A stretch of DNA of 49,010 nucleotides from Bacteroidota bacterium (lineage in GTDB: Bacteria > Bacteroidota > Bacteroidia > Cytophagales > Cyclobacteriaceae): contig JAFEAM010000041.1 in assembly GCA_018266395.1 (NCBI GenBank), forward strand, positions 40,609-89,618, in the 5' to 3' direction. Shown here piece by piece: positions 16,823 through 32,002 of the stretch (positions are counted from its first letter, which is position 1; each line of letters begins with the position of its first letter). The notes under the pieces were generated by a model. It did not search any database and was not told the origin of the DNA. It saw only the letters and a list, made by a program, of their open reading frames with translations. The translations under genes were made by a program, and so were the position numbers.

Positions 16823-19800
16823 ACAGATGGAAGAGCACATTCACAGGAGAAACTATACGCTTTCAGACTTTCGATCTGACGCTGAAATCCTCTATCTGAA
16901 ATTCAAAAGGCACGATCCAGATAGAATCGACTTTCTGGATTCATATCTCAAATCACACCTTTTCACTGATGAAGAACTCTTTATTCTGAACTCATTTGCT
17001 GATGACTTTATTACCCAAGACTTATTGACTGCTTTAGAGACATCACCACTTGATGAGCCTAATGTTGATAACACAAATCAGGATCAAGTCAGTGCACCTT
17101 ATCATTATGAGTTATGTCATAAGTTAGTTTCAAGACTAAAATTGCCGACCAATCCATTACCAAAACTATCGCCAAGATTAGTGGTCGACCCGTCGATGAT
17201 AGAGAAATTTGATTACGCTGAAAGGCTTATGATTTCAAGGGGCCATATCAGGCGCGACGGCACATGGAATGGAAACCAAAAGGAGTTAATCGCGTTCATC
17301 AACTCAATGTGCGATGAAAATATCCTTAGGCACACAAATGAAGACGACATGAACACCTTCTACTCGACAAGGTATAATTTTGAGAGAGCTTCAAAGGATG
17401 GCCTTTGGAAACTGAACAAGTTTAGGAAACAAAAATCACCACTGTTTGACTTTGTTCTGGAGCATCTTAGAATGTACCCTCACTCTTAAAGGGAAGTCTA
17501 GTCCCCTTCATTCCCCTCAACGCCTTTTTAATTAACAGAGAAGGCATTTCAATTTTTTTTTGAGGGGACTCAAACAAACGGCGCCAACTATGCGCCATGT
17601 CCACAGAAATACAAAAAGGTTTACTGCTCATTCTAATCTCAGAGGAAAGACTTGCTGAGATTGTAGCGGAGGCCGTTCATGCTGCCCTAAAGACCCAGTC
17701 CAATTCAGCCCCTGAGGAACTAATTACGCGGCAATCCGCCGCTCAGTATTTAGGGATCACCCTTCCAACTCTTCATTCATGGGAGAAGAAGGGCTACATC
17801 TTAGCAACCAGAATTGGATCAAGGGTCTATTTCAATAAATCAAAACTTCTGAACAGAAAATGAAGAAGCATATGAATGACCCTAGTGGATCAGCGAAGAT
17901 CCGTAACGATGGCATGTTTTAGCTGTATCTCAGCCAGACTCCACTATGATTGAAAAGCCAGCATTTATTGCCGAATAAGAATTTAATGCCAACAGAATGA
18001 ACAATACAGATTCAAAAATCCAGTTGCCCCAGGGGCAAAAGGAACAGGCTACCCAAGACAGGACCTCCCATCTTGATCAACAGCTAAACTGGTACTATGA
18101 AAAATATCAGGCCTGGATATTCTCTGAAGATAAGCCCCCGAAACCACCACAACCCTTCCTACAGATTGATGGTGAACTAATTTCGTCACTCGGCAACCTT
18201 CTGATAATTTCAGGGCCACCAAAATCTGGCAAGACATCGGTGTCAGCAGCACTCATTGCAGGCAGTATATGCCCACCAGGTGGTTCAATCGACACCCTCG
18301 GCTTAAACATCGCACCAAATCATGCCAGAGGCCAGGTCCTGTATTTCAACAGTGAGTTGTCTCACAGTGATTTCCACAGCGCTACCCGTAAGATGCTGGA
18401 CCGGGCAGGAATCCCTTCAGCAAAAGGTTTGCTGCACTCATTCAATTATGTTGGATTGCTGGCTTCAGAAATCCTGTCCAAGACATTAGAGGCTATCCAA
18501 GACGCTTACACGCTTGGTCCTATAAGACTCATTGTGGTTGACGGGATTGCAGACTACGTCGATAATGTCAATGATCCTGAGCCATGTACCAAGGTAGTGC
18601 GTACTTTTATGGACATAGCACAGAAACACAATGCAGTTGTGGTACTAATCATTCACAAAAACCCAGGAAAACCTGGCGAAACGAAATCACGTGGGCATTT
18701 GGGTAGTGAGCTGGCAAGAAAAGGTGAAGCCACCCTGGAGCTACAGGTAAAGGGGCAAATCGTAGAGATCACTGGGACCGATTTAAGGAACGCAGGCATG
18801 AACTTCAAGCCAAGGCAAATCGTGTACGATACAACAAAAGGGTACTTCGTTTTGAAGGGCCTGGGGCTGACCAATGCTGAGACCAAGAAAAAGGATGCTA
18901 TTACCTTCCTGGATGGGATTTATGAGGGAAAGGAAGAACTTGGATATGAAGAGATCTGGAGGCCTGCAATGGAGTTCTTTGATGTCAAAGATAGATCAGC
19001 AAAGGGCCTTGTAACGTATTTCCTTAACCAATCGCTGATTGTCAAGCTAAGCCATGGCAAATACAAACGGGCAGTTGCAACCTAGTGTAAGTGCATAGTG
19101 CAAGTACAAACCCCTCTATAGGGGTTTGCACTTCTGCACTGGTATGCCTCTTGGGGGTGTCACTACCCCAGAGCCGTAAATAATGCCCCGCAGAGAAGCC
19201 CCACCCTCCCCACATAAGAATCTATTAAGCTCCAGGAACGCCTGCTACAGAGTCCTAACAACAACCAAGGCAGGGTGTTTCCTGGGGTTTTTATTGAGCT
19301 CCTGCCATCCCAGCGTCTCATCAGACAAAGAACAATATGATAGGTGTAAGTCGAGCCTGCTACCCGCCAGTACCAAACGCCCCCCATCATGAACTTGTTT
19401 GATCATCCCCGGCACCCTAACCAATGCTAAACCAATTTCCTGTTTAATCCAGAGCACATTATCTATTCTCTTATATCTGTTAATTCGCTATTCCCCCGTT
19501 CGCCCTTTCACAAAAACTCCTTCTTCTCCAGGGAACAGAATAGGAAGTTCATTTCTCTGAAGCCCACTTCCTGACTTCCAGTTAACCATTGTACCCAATT
19601 GTAAACCATTAACCCATGGAAACAAACAACCACAAATTGGAGAGGGTGGCTGAAATAAAGCTCAGCTACAGAACCAAGGTAAGGCCGTCAGAACGCGTGC
19701 CTGTAACGAGCTCCAGAGACGCCTATAATCTGCTTATGAGACACTGGGACCAGAAGCTCATAGAATTCCTCGAACAATTCAAGGTAATCCTCCTGACAAG

Positions 19801-22800
19801 ATCCAATAAAGCCCTGGGGCTATTTGAGGTCTCAACAGGCAGCAGCACAGGCACAATTGCAGATCCAAAATTGATTTTTGCTGCAGCCATAAAAGCGAAT
19901 GCTGCTGGCATCATCCTGGCTCACAACCATCCATCAGGAAGCCTGATTGCAAGCATCACAGATATCGACATTACCAAGAGATTGAAAGAGGGTGGCAAGC
20001 TCCTGGAAATACAAGTACTAGATCATCTGATACTGTCTAAAGAAGGTTACTACTCCTTTGCTGATGAAGGCAGTCTGTAACCTAATTAATTCTGTGCCGA
20101 GTACGTATATGCATTGCTAGATGATCAAGATCTGGAAATACTGTAAACTCATCCACGCCAGCAAGGTCGAGGAATTGCTCGGCCTCGTCAAGGGCGTTCA
20201 TGGGTATTTCTATTTTCACAAAAGCATTCCTAACAGTGGCATTTAGATTCATGGGATGAGGGTCTCTACCCTGTAAAACAAAGAAAGCCTTTTGAGCCAC
20301 CATTCGAGGATTGACTCGAGGGAACATCATCGCAATTGGATTCTCTGGTGGAGGGTCGCTTTTATCGACAAATGACTTATGGTATGTAAATGATAAGTCA
20401 CTTGGCGTGAAGATCACCTTGTCGCCAGTGGATAGTTCATTAATCCTTGATGGATCAGCAATCCAAATGCAGGGCCTTAAGGCTCCTGGATCAATGCTAC
20501 TTCTTTTATGAACAGCGAAGAATAAGGCTGTTGCAAAGCTTTCAGACCAATCCAATAGACGCGTTGGAACGCCGTGGTGCTGCATTTCGAATAGTAACTC
20601 CCAGTCGCCTATATCCGGTCTCAGGAGGGAACCACCTTCAGTCCTGAAATCATAATAACACATCTTCTCCAAATCAGCAATTTCCTGGAAGGATCGTCCC
20701 TGGGTTCTAAATAGAAGAGAAGGCAAAAGATCCCATCTGGAGTTGCTCTGACCACGAAAGAAAATGATGTCACTTCGACTCGAAATTCGAGCCATCTCAT
20801 TCTGTACCTGCACCATGAATCGCTGCCAAGACCTACCCATAGATAACTATCAATCTAATCATATTACAATGTACAACAAACTGATTTTAATTGGACGGCT
20901 TGGCAAGGATGCTGAAGCCAGAGGACCAGAAAAGAACATTGCCTCTATTGACGTAGCAACAACCAACTTCTACACAAAGAAGAACGGTGAGAATGTTGAG
21001 GAGGTCGAATGGACAAATTGTGTCGCCTTTGGCAAGCTGGCAGAGTCGATTATCCAGAAAGCAAAGAAGGGTGATCTTGTCTTGGTGGAGGGCCTAAAGA
21101 AAACTGACACCTACATGCGAGATGGAGTTGACAGAATAAGGGTTTACATGCTGATCGACTCCTATCGCAGGTTGGCCTGGAAAGATCAGGAAGGACCACT
21201 GGCACAAATCGTCAGGGAACTGAAGGAGAAGAATGCAATCATTCCTGACTGAGTTGTTCCCACTGAAAGGCAAAGTTGGCGCCGCTCAGCTAATGATGTC
21301 AAGGGTAAATAAACAGTGATACTTTTCTATCTGGTGTTAAAAGTCACTGCCCTTGACATCCTGCCTCGCTCTGCGCCTCTTGCTGCCTGTCAGTGATGAA
21401 CTGGGAGGTCTGAACCAAATAGCTGGATTAGACAGTCTCTGCTTGGAAAAGTATTTTGCCTATCTTCATATCGGGGATAAAGCGTGCCTCTATCCCTTGA
21501 ACAGAAATAAGAGTTAATGTTGATGCTGCATCTAGCAGGACAAATCGTACATTATTGTAAACGAAAATATATTGAACATTGAGAACATGAGACTTAATAT
21601 AAACTAACGGCCAGATCAATGATTTATGACTGGATGGAATTGAACCAGATTAAAACAAATGGAAGCATTAGAGATGATTGGAACCTTTATTCTAGGAATA
21701 GCAGGGCTAGTAATTACGGCTTATCTGTGGGGGCTATTTACAGATTGGTTATCAAAGACTACGAATACTAACATTTCATATCATGGAAAAATAGTTTCTC
21801 GTCCTCACCATCATGATGAGAACATGAAGGACATTTCCGTGGCAAAGGATAAACTTGCGGTAAACGCTAAAGCATTAATCAATAAACTTACTTCGTTCTC
21901 AGAGAAGCAAATGACAGTTGCTGAAAAAATCAAAGCTCTAAAAGATCTGGAAGAACTAAAGAAAGAAAATATAATTACCCAAGAACAGTACGAAACATAT
22001 AAGTCCAAACTATTGTAGACTGATATTTGCTTAATGAAACCTCTTATTTTAAACTTCTTTTCATGATGACAAATTTATTTCATTCCAACCCTGACTTGAT
22101 TGGAATTACCATAGAGAGAATGGAGGATGGTGGATTTGTGATTTGCTCAGCCTATAAAGTTAGCAATAAATGGACAGCCAAGACTCTTGGTGGTATCTCC
22201 GGAGATTTGGATGACAAGAAATTACTAGATCAAGTAATTCAAAGAGGTTATTCGTTGGACAAAGAAAATGCCCTAAAAATATTCTCCCATTTGACAGCTG
22301 ACAAGAGCAGCTACACAATAAATTAGGGCGAATAATGTAATTTGAGTCATGCCTATATCATATGAGACTTATAATCTTTGCAATCATTCTTTCATATCAG
22401 TCGTTTGCTCAGCACCTTACTTTTGATGATTTTCACAATCTATACAAAGAGGACCTTGAAAAATGTGATTTACTATTGACGACCCGTGGATTTGTCTTTA
22501 ATAAATCAATAAAGGAAGACAATGGAACAATGACCACTCTATGGCTATTCAAGAGAGGTACAGATCTTCAAAAATCAAACGAATATTTTACAAAGAATTG
22601 CTACGGAAATAAATGTGACGTAGTTTCTTATTTTATCTCTGACAGTAACCACTTTAATTCCCTTAGAGAAATGGCGACTAAAAAAGGGGCAAAATATCTG
22701 TCGACTGATTCAGATCCAGAAAAAGGACTAAGCTTTTATTACTTATTTATCGGCCCAACTGAACTAAAATTTCAGTCCCTGCCGTCTACTACCTACAACA

Positions 22801-25800
22801 GCGTAAAAGTATTTGCAATTACGCTGAGGGAGATGAAAGTGAACAGGAAATAGATTTGGCATTACTCAAAGGTTTCGTGGAGAAGGGAAGCACTTTGTAT
22901 CCTCGCCATTTTTATTACGAGATGCACTAAGACTGAGCGTCCGCTGTTGGCTCCAATGGTCGCCATGATAGTGCGCACTTGCTGAACGCCCGCAGGGCGA
23001 TAAGGAGTTCGCTCGTGACTTGTCTTTGTTTCGCTGCGGCAATCTGCAAGGCCAAGGCAAGTGGCTGTTGTTGACTGATGAAAATGTTGACAGCCAGCCT
23101 TGCATATTGTCCTCGCTACACACACCAATTCACTCGCTCACGTCAGCTGCTTTGATTGCTGTTGAATGTTGATGGCTGTACAGCGGAACAGCAATCAATC
23201 GCTGCCCTTTGAATTGGCTCACCTGCTGGCGGCCTCGACTCACTATACCGTTCGGGGCTAAAGCCCCACTTTCAATCGTGCTACGCACTCTTCTTGAAAG
23301 GTCTCGGCCGCGTTCGCGACGGTTCGCTTTACTGCTATCTTTGAAGCATCCCAAAAGCACTGTTACTTTGCAGGCAAAAACCGAAGCTGTAAGCAAATGA
23401 AGGATCTTGGAAGAGAAGTAACCGAAACAAGTGTCACACTAGCTGATACTGCCCTTGCATTGTTCCAATTGCCACCTATTGGTCAGGCCATCTTCTCTGT
23501 TACGAAAATGGCAAGCGTGGCAGCTGAAATCAGTTTTAATAAAAAACTCAAAAGATTTCTTAAGAACATAGAAGTGACTTCAGTGGAAGAAAGAAGAAAC
23601 TTTAAAGAACATCTTGAAGATAATCCTGAGGCTTTCTTCAGAAAATTAATAACAGCACTTGATAGGTTGGATGTCGAAGAAAAGGCTGACATGGTAGGCA
23701 AACTATTCATTGCGACAATCCAATTCCAAATTGATGTGCCAACATTTAATCGTCTCGTGTATTGTGTTGATCGATTATACCTGCAAGATCTGCAAAATCT
23801 ATTTAACAAATATTCCACTGGAGAAAAGCAGAGTACCTTTCAAAGGGAGGAACCAAGTCAAAGCATTCCAGCACTAGTTACTTACGGATTGATAGAAGAA
23901 ATGCCAACTTCTGGTGGGATACCTTTTCCATTTCCTTATAGAACGACTCACCTTGGAAATATCCTTCTTAAATATGCTTTCTAGCTGTACATTAATGTAA
24001 TCACATAAAGGATCTAGCTGTCTTGTACTCCTAGTCAAAGTGCCTCCAGACCGGCATTGCGAGACCCAATTACAATTACCTAAACAAAAATTCTATTTCA
24101 GCCTTTAGTATGGATTCTCGGACGCCCATTACTAAAAATAAGTACTCATAATAATAGTCAGGCTGCATATGTTTCTTCTCTCGAATGCTCTAACTTACTC
24201 TTCGAATCAACTGAATTAAAAAGAATGGCGTACCGCGATGTAGTCTCCTATGAAGCTTATTTCTTATTTAAGAATGGTGCCTATAATCTCTACATTGAAC
24301 TGGATAATGGGAAACGAATTCAATTGAGTGGTACTGGAAGTGGTAATGGAGCAACTGATCCTGGATTCGGTAAATTTATTTCGACCCTTGCATTATTAAA
24401 GTGCAATGGCGTTCAATATGATGATTCAAATCAAAACTTCTCTATCGCACTTAGAAAGGCATCAGTGGGAATTAAATCTGTCAATTCGAATAAGAAGAAT
24501 CCCAAAAAAAAGGCTACCAAGAAAAAGGTTAAGTAGAACTGAGAAATGACTCGTGTAATTCCTTTTATCCTTGTCCTTTATCTCACCCAATCATGCAAGC
24601 CTATTGCCTTATTGCTGAAATCTAACAAGACCAAGTTGGGTACGGTTTATCTTCCTGGAAATCAAAACATAGACAGTATTTATTTGGTAAACGATGGTAC
24701 ATATGCAGTGCGAAAGACTTTACCAGCTAATGGTGCCATTGCGAAAATTGCACAACAGGAGCAAGTCATATGCCTAGATCTTATAAATCTCAAGGATACG
24801 TTGAAGGTAGAAAAGAGGCATTCTATTGGAGAGGAAAATCTTGGATGCCTTAATTCATATAGGTTCCCTGCTTCAGATTCAGGCCGTATGCCATTTAAAG
24901 CAAAGTGGTGGGAACGAACACTAGTAGCCCAGGCATTGACAATACCCATAAAAATGAGACTTCCTACTAAAGACCTAGCTTATTCGGTTGAGTCTTCTAT
25001 CAATTTAAGTTTTGGCTTTGGAGTCCAATTCACTCACAATTCATTTCAAAATAATTACAATGGAAACGGAAAATATTTGAATAGTGTTACTCGAAAATGC
25101 TCGCTGACAACGGCATTTTTCGTTGGACCGTCGATTGTTTCCCTGTCTCAGAAAAACACGAGTCCATCAATTTCAAACGAAAGAAATGTTTTAGGAACAA
25201 CTGAAGGTGCTGTCGTAGTTTTTGGTATTGGCAGAGTGAATTTAGGGGCTGCGCTGGGACTCGAGAACCTTTATGGGCCTAAAGAAAGCGATGAACAAAA
25301 ATGGATATACAACAATAAGCCGTGGATTGGGCTTGTCTTGGCGCTTGACTTCCTTAAGAACTAGTTCCAATACGGTAGGGAACTACGGAATCCACCTTAT
25401 GAGATCTTGGCCGCTTACACCACAAGTGCGTTCGAGGATGTAAACGAAATAATTTTTTTATTTTTATGATAGCATATTCAAAGAAGTTGGTTTGACCGAT
25501 TAGATCCAATCCACTGTGACGTTATTGGATATCTGCTCCTGAGCCTGAACACAACAAATTGTATCGTTCTGCCATTGAGTATTCGGTAGACCCAAAAATG
25601 ATTCATAAAGAAGCAATGGAAATGATTATGGACAATATAGAATGGATTTTCGGAGGCATAGGTGTTCCAGTGATTGTCCTAATACTGAAGAAAATATTTA
25701 AGAATCGTAATGCCCAAAAAGGGAATCCTGGTATTATTAACACTAATAACATTGTTATTAACAACAATGCTGGAGGTTCGACAAAATTCAACACCGATTC

Positions 25801-28800
25801 AAGTCATGAGGATACAAATAAGAGCTTAGTTAGGATTCTATTTGTGGATGACCAACATACTGACTTTAAGATGGTCTCCATATTAAAAAGATCCGGCTGG
25901 ATAAATACAAAATCTGTTAAAGACATTACAGACCTGGACGACCCTAGAGTATTGGAAGCAGACATCATATTTGTTGATATTAACGGTGTTGCATCGGCAT
26001 TGTTCAAGGATCAAGGTCTTGGTTTAGCTTCAGCACTAAAAAAGAAATATCAAACAAAGAAAATTGTATTGTATTCAGCTGAAACAACTGGAGACAGATT
26101 TCATAAGGCCTTAAGAGAAGTTGATAGCTGTCTCTATAAAGATGCAGAACCATATCAGTTCATCAGCCTTATCGAAAGTCTTTCACCAAAGGCTAAGTCA
26201 TGAAGCACTTCCATATTGAAGACAACAATGGAAAGGTTATTGCAGCAAATCTGGCCAGTGATTGCAAGAATTGTTTCAGCTCCTGCAGCTCAATAGGTCA
26301 CCTGGTTGCTTGCCCCCTCTATGGAGGGGAAAGAAGGCAAGGCAAGGTGCAGAATAGGAAGAGTGTTACCTTTCTTTGCTGCGATACAACCAAAACGACA
26401 AAACTCTTTCGGGAAAAGCTCGATGCTTTGTCGTACGCATTTCCTGATTTAATAATCCCCAAAAAGGACATTGAGGATAAGACTAGACAGGCAGAACAGC
26501 AAAAAGTTAACAGACTTGTTCACAATCTGTCTGCTATCAATGCCCACAATATCCAGGAAATTTATGATTTTGTCCCTCAAGGAATCTTAAGTGCAAACTG
26601 GAAAAGGCAATTAGATTACATTCAACAGGAAATCAAAGCACACCCTAAGAAGGCCGCCATGATGTTCCTGAGACTGGCTAAGCACAGTATTCATATGAAA
26701 TCTGAGTTCTCAATTTATAGGAAACTAGATAGGGAGGATTCAGGTACCCTTGACTTCAAGGACTGGCCCATTCGAACAGTCATCCTTAATGTCCTTCACA
26801 CCTTTTTCGTCGACTTCACCAATAATGGGATTCATGTAGATGTTGATGAGTTTTATGGAAAAGTTAAGATTGATTACGAAACTATCCAGGTCGCCGTTTA
26901 TCATCTAATAGGCAATGTTGCCAAGTACACAAAGCCAAACTCAACGGTAACAATCAGTTTTGCTGAGTCCCATCAGGATGTCAAAGTTAACTTCTTAATG
27001 ACCAGCGCCTACATTGAAGAACACGAGAAAGATCTCATCTTCGAAGAAGGTTATTCTGGCATTAGCGCCAAAAAAATGCTAAAAAGCGGGGATGGCATAG
27101 GAATGTGGAGAATCAAACAAATGATGGAACTTAACAGAGGTAGTTGTTCAATAGATAGAGGCAAAGACAGAGAAAATGTGATGGGGTTTGACTTTAGTCA
27201 AAATGTTTTTACACTTAGGTTCAGAAAGCAAAAGTAATTTCATTCTATTGCAGTTGTCACGCAAAGAATACTGTATTGTCTCAGTTTTGACAATAAAGGC
27301 AAATTACTGAGTGGAGATGTCATCTGAAAGAATTGTATTGTACGGTTTTCCAGACGATTTAACCTACTGTTCGAAGAGCTCAGATGCCTCAGCGCCAAGA
27401 GCTTTTATAATCACATAAAGTGTCGAAAAAGTTGAATTAATCCTGCCAGTTTCAATCCTGGCTATTTGACTAAGTGCCAGTCCAGACTTATCAGCAAGGT
27501 CCTCCTGGGTCATCCCACGCAAAGTACGAGCCTTTTTCAGGTTCTTACCCAACCTTAATAATAGCCTTTCATTCCTGACTTTGTGCACAATCAAAAGTCA
27601 GAGACCCGTGAAATCAATGGTATAGCAAGTATGCTATAGTTTACATAACTTTCTTACTCTCAAAATCCTGCCGCACAGAAAATGTTTACCAGAGTACTAT
27701 TAATTCTTGTCGCTGCATTGCTGGGCTTTACATATCAAACCCCTACAGATCAACTCTCCCTGGATCTTAGAATTGGCTCAGAAGAGAGCGTTTGGAAGCC
27801 AATTGCTGGAAGGCTTGAAGCCAAGTTCAAACCAATGGAACCTTCAGCATATAATGTATTCGAGAAGTACATTATTCTTGGAAACGACTCGGTTCTTTGT
27901 CAATACAAATTGAATCACCCACTAAGAAGTGGCCACCTACGAAAGATCAGAATAGAAGTTCTAAGAAGCGTAAATAGGATCCCAAACTGTTCAGAAATAG
28001 GAAACATTGGCTTTGCACCTGGTTTCAGGGACCATGCTCTGGAGATGCAACACGTAAAAAGTTTAATCAGAAAAATGATAAAGCTGTATGGGAATCCTAC
28101 CAGCATTTCTAACAAGATAGACTACTCAATTTCAACTAGAACTCTGAGAGTGTTGACATGGCAATCAGGGGGGACCGTATCGACACTGGCTCATTCTCAG
28201 CCTGAAGTCTCCAAATGTTTCAATGATTCGATTGCACGAAGAGTTTTCGTTGAGCTGAGAACAAGCGACTACGACAAGGTATATGCGGAAGACCTAGGGA
28301 AGTTCAAAGCACAGACCAGGAAGACCGACGTATTTCAATTATCGTTCAGAGATCCAAAACTTGAGGTGGATAATACTGGCCAACAATACCTTGTCCAAGA
28401 TTACTCTTCATTGGTTCATGCGCCAATGGGCTACGACGTTCCAATTGAAAGTGCCAAATTTGACGTGGCATATGTTGATAGTTTCCGCGACACTCTAATA
28501 ACGATACCTGAAATGCTCATAAACTTTCAAGAAGGTGTGCCAATGGGCCTCATGAAATCATTATTAAACAGCCAAATGGGGTTCAAAATTGAATTATCAA
28601 AGAAATATTACGACGAGCTGTATCATAAACTCAACACACCAGGTTTCAATATCCATCCAGCTGTGAAAAGATTAGTAATTAAGTACGAGAATGGTGACCT
28701 CTGGAAGTGACATACACTTACTTTGCGGATGGGAAACACAGTACTTTAACCAAGCATAAACCCGCTTAATTGCTACGGGCTTAGATGCGCTGGGACCCAA

Positions 28801-30994
28801 GACTGCTTAACTTTGCTAAAGAGCTTACTGGGACACCATTCAATGACGCAATCAAATACGAATGAGGACATTTATCGCCGACATAATTCCTAAGATTGAA
28901 AGATACAGCAGGAAGTTGGACGATGTCACCGTATTAACCAATCAGCACTGGGTGCTCATTGAAAATATTGAAAAAGAAAAACGGGTTTATCTTTTCAGAC
29001 CCAATGATGAGTTACTCATTTCAATCAATGGAAAGATTGTAAAAGGGAAATGGGAATACGTTGGGAATAAATCACTACTTATTGACCATTGCGATCAAGC
29101 CTTTCTATTCAAGCTGGGCTTTTTTGATGAGAATCTGCTGGCATTAAAAATTGACAGTAAAGATGAATATGCCCTATTCGTCAACGAAAACCAATATAAA
29201 GGAGACATCAATTCTTCAGCAAAGGTCATTGATTTTTGACCAGATACTATTTGCATCGCGATTCCTCCATAGATGAGATTGAAAGCAAAACGGGTATTAA
29301 AATTGGCCAGTCGGAAAAGGCATTGACTATTGAAGAAATAGAAAAACAAAAGAATGGAAAAGTTGACATCGAATGGGAAATGGTAGTATTTTTTATAGCC
29401 GTAATATCACTAGCAACTGTAATTCTCATCATATTGACTAAGTGATAAAACCATTGTGAAACATTGAAGACATCACCGGAACAAGAAGAGTTCCTTCTCA
29501 GACACCCTGACCATGCTGTACAGGCCATAAGCCTTTGGTATCCGCTTCCCTTTGATCTGATCAGAAAGCATAGAAAGGCCCTTGAGTGGGATTGTGTGTA
29601 CAGCAACCCCCGCATCTTTTGGAATATAGAAAGCATTGATGAATTCCTGCACTACCTTGTTGAGGATGGAAAGTTTGGTCCAGAGTTCTGCAGTAATCGC
29701 AATTTGCCCTGGTCTGAAGCTTTCATTAGGAGGTACTACAATTACTTGGACTGGACAGAGCTTGTCATGAATGAAGCGTTTGAATCTGATCCAAGATATG
29801 AGCAAATCTTCTACAAGGAATTTACTGCGGGATATGAAGGCCGGTATGGTAAGAATACACGTTTCAAATATTACTCAGACCCCATAGTTCCTACTGTCAC
29901 AATTGATCCCCGTCTTGATCTGTTATACATACGATTCAAAAAGGACACCCTGGATTGGACTGAACTTAGCCTTGGCAGCAAGTACGCCATTCAATATGAC
30001 CTCAAGTTCCTAACTGAGCTTGAGTCTTACCTTGACTACGATATTCTGTACATTAATCAAGAGGCCTGGGATACGCCGTTTGGTAGCTTGAATGACAAGG
30101 ATATCGATGCTATTCTGGAGCAGATAGGAGAACTCCAAAGTGCTTCAATTGCTTTTCAACGATAGCAGTCAGCCAACACCCAGGGATCTTTACTCCGTAA
30201 CCAAGCAACTGCATCTCGACAAAAGGAAACATCATTTACCAAGTGATGTTATTTCAGACTCTTCAAGGACTTTCAAAAATATATCGCCCCCTTTACCAAT
30301 GCACAGGTCACTGAATTTGTTCCGTGTCTTCAAATAACTGATTGATCTTTGATACTCTGATAACGTCTTTTCATCAATCTTTATAAGATCGTAAACAAAT
30401 ATGTCTCCCTCTTTCGATTTGAACTTAAATATCATTTTCTGAGCTCCACCCTTTGTATCTACGGTTAACATGAATTTTCCATCGCCAATTTGGCTTGCTG
30501 TAAGGATGCCTTTCTCAAAATAATACTTATGCGTCTGGCCATACCCCAGAAGGCACGATAAGACCAATAGCAAAGATGCTATAGCCGCTATTCTAATTTT
30601 ATGAACTGCGTTTCTCATGGTATGTTTTCGACCGCTTTGGAATCCTATCAGCTTCTTGACTAGCGTATCAATATACTCGTTTAAGCTTTGATCTTAAACA
30701 ATGAAATGAGTTCGCATTAGCGTTCGCACAATACCAAAATAAAAGCGCAACACATTGATTTACAAAATGTTGCGCCTATGTTAAGTAGTCCGTACGGGAA
30801 TCGAACCCGTGTTACAAGAATGAAAATCTTGTGTCCTAACCCCTAGACGAACGGACCGTCCTTAAAACGAGCCGCAAAGATAGAATCTCCCGGTTATTAG
30901 CCAAATAGCCCCCTTCGCTTTTTTAACGATTGCCTAACATTAATCATTTGTTTTGGGGCCCCAGTCCTCTATTTTTACTGCCCGTAAATTCTAA

Positions 30995-32002
<1,008 letters not shown>

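Larger units (their letters stand above)
15438..30807. mobile_element. 15.3-kb integrative element inserted at tRNA-Glu
   Basis: The element is bounded by 23-bp perfect direct repeats at 15438-15460 and 30785-30807. The right copy is the 3' end of an intact tRNA-Glu gene and the left copy is an isolated fragment of it. A tyrosine integrase gene starts 157 nt inside the left end. The interior has mobile-element functions (integrase, HTH, ATPase, RadC-type protein, SSB) and many genes without recognisable families. Its cargo half is visibly more AT-rich than either flank. No relaxase, primase, conjugation or phage structural gene was recognised, so it may be mobilised in trans or act as a satellite. 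Confidence 0.85.
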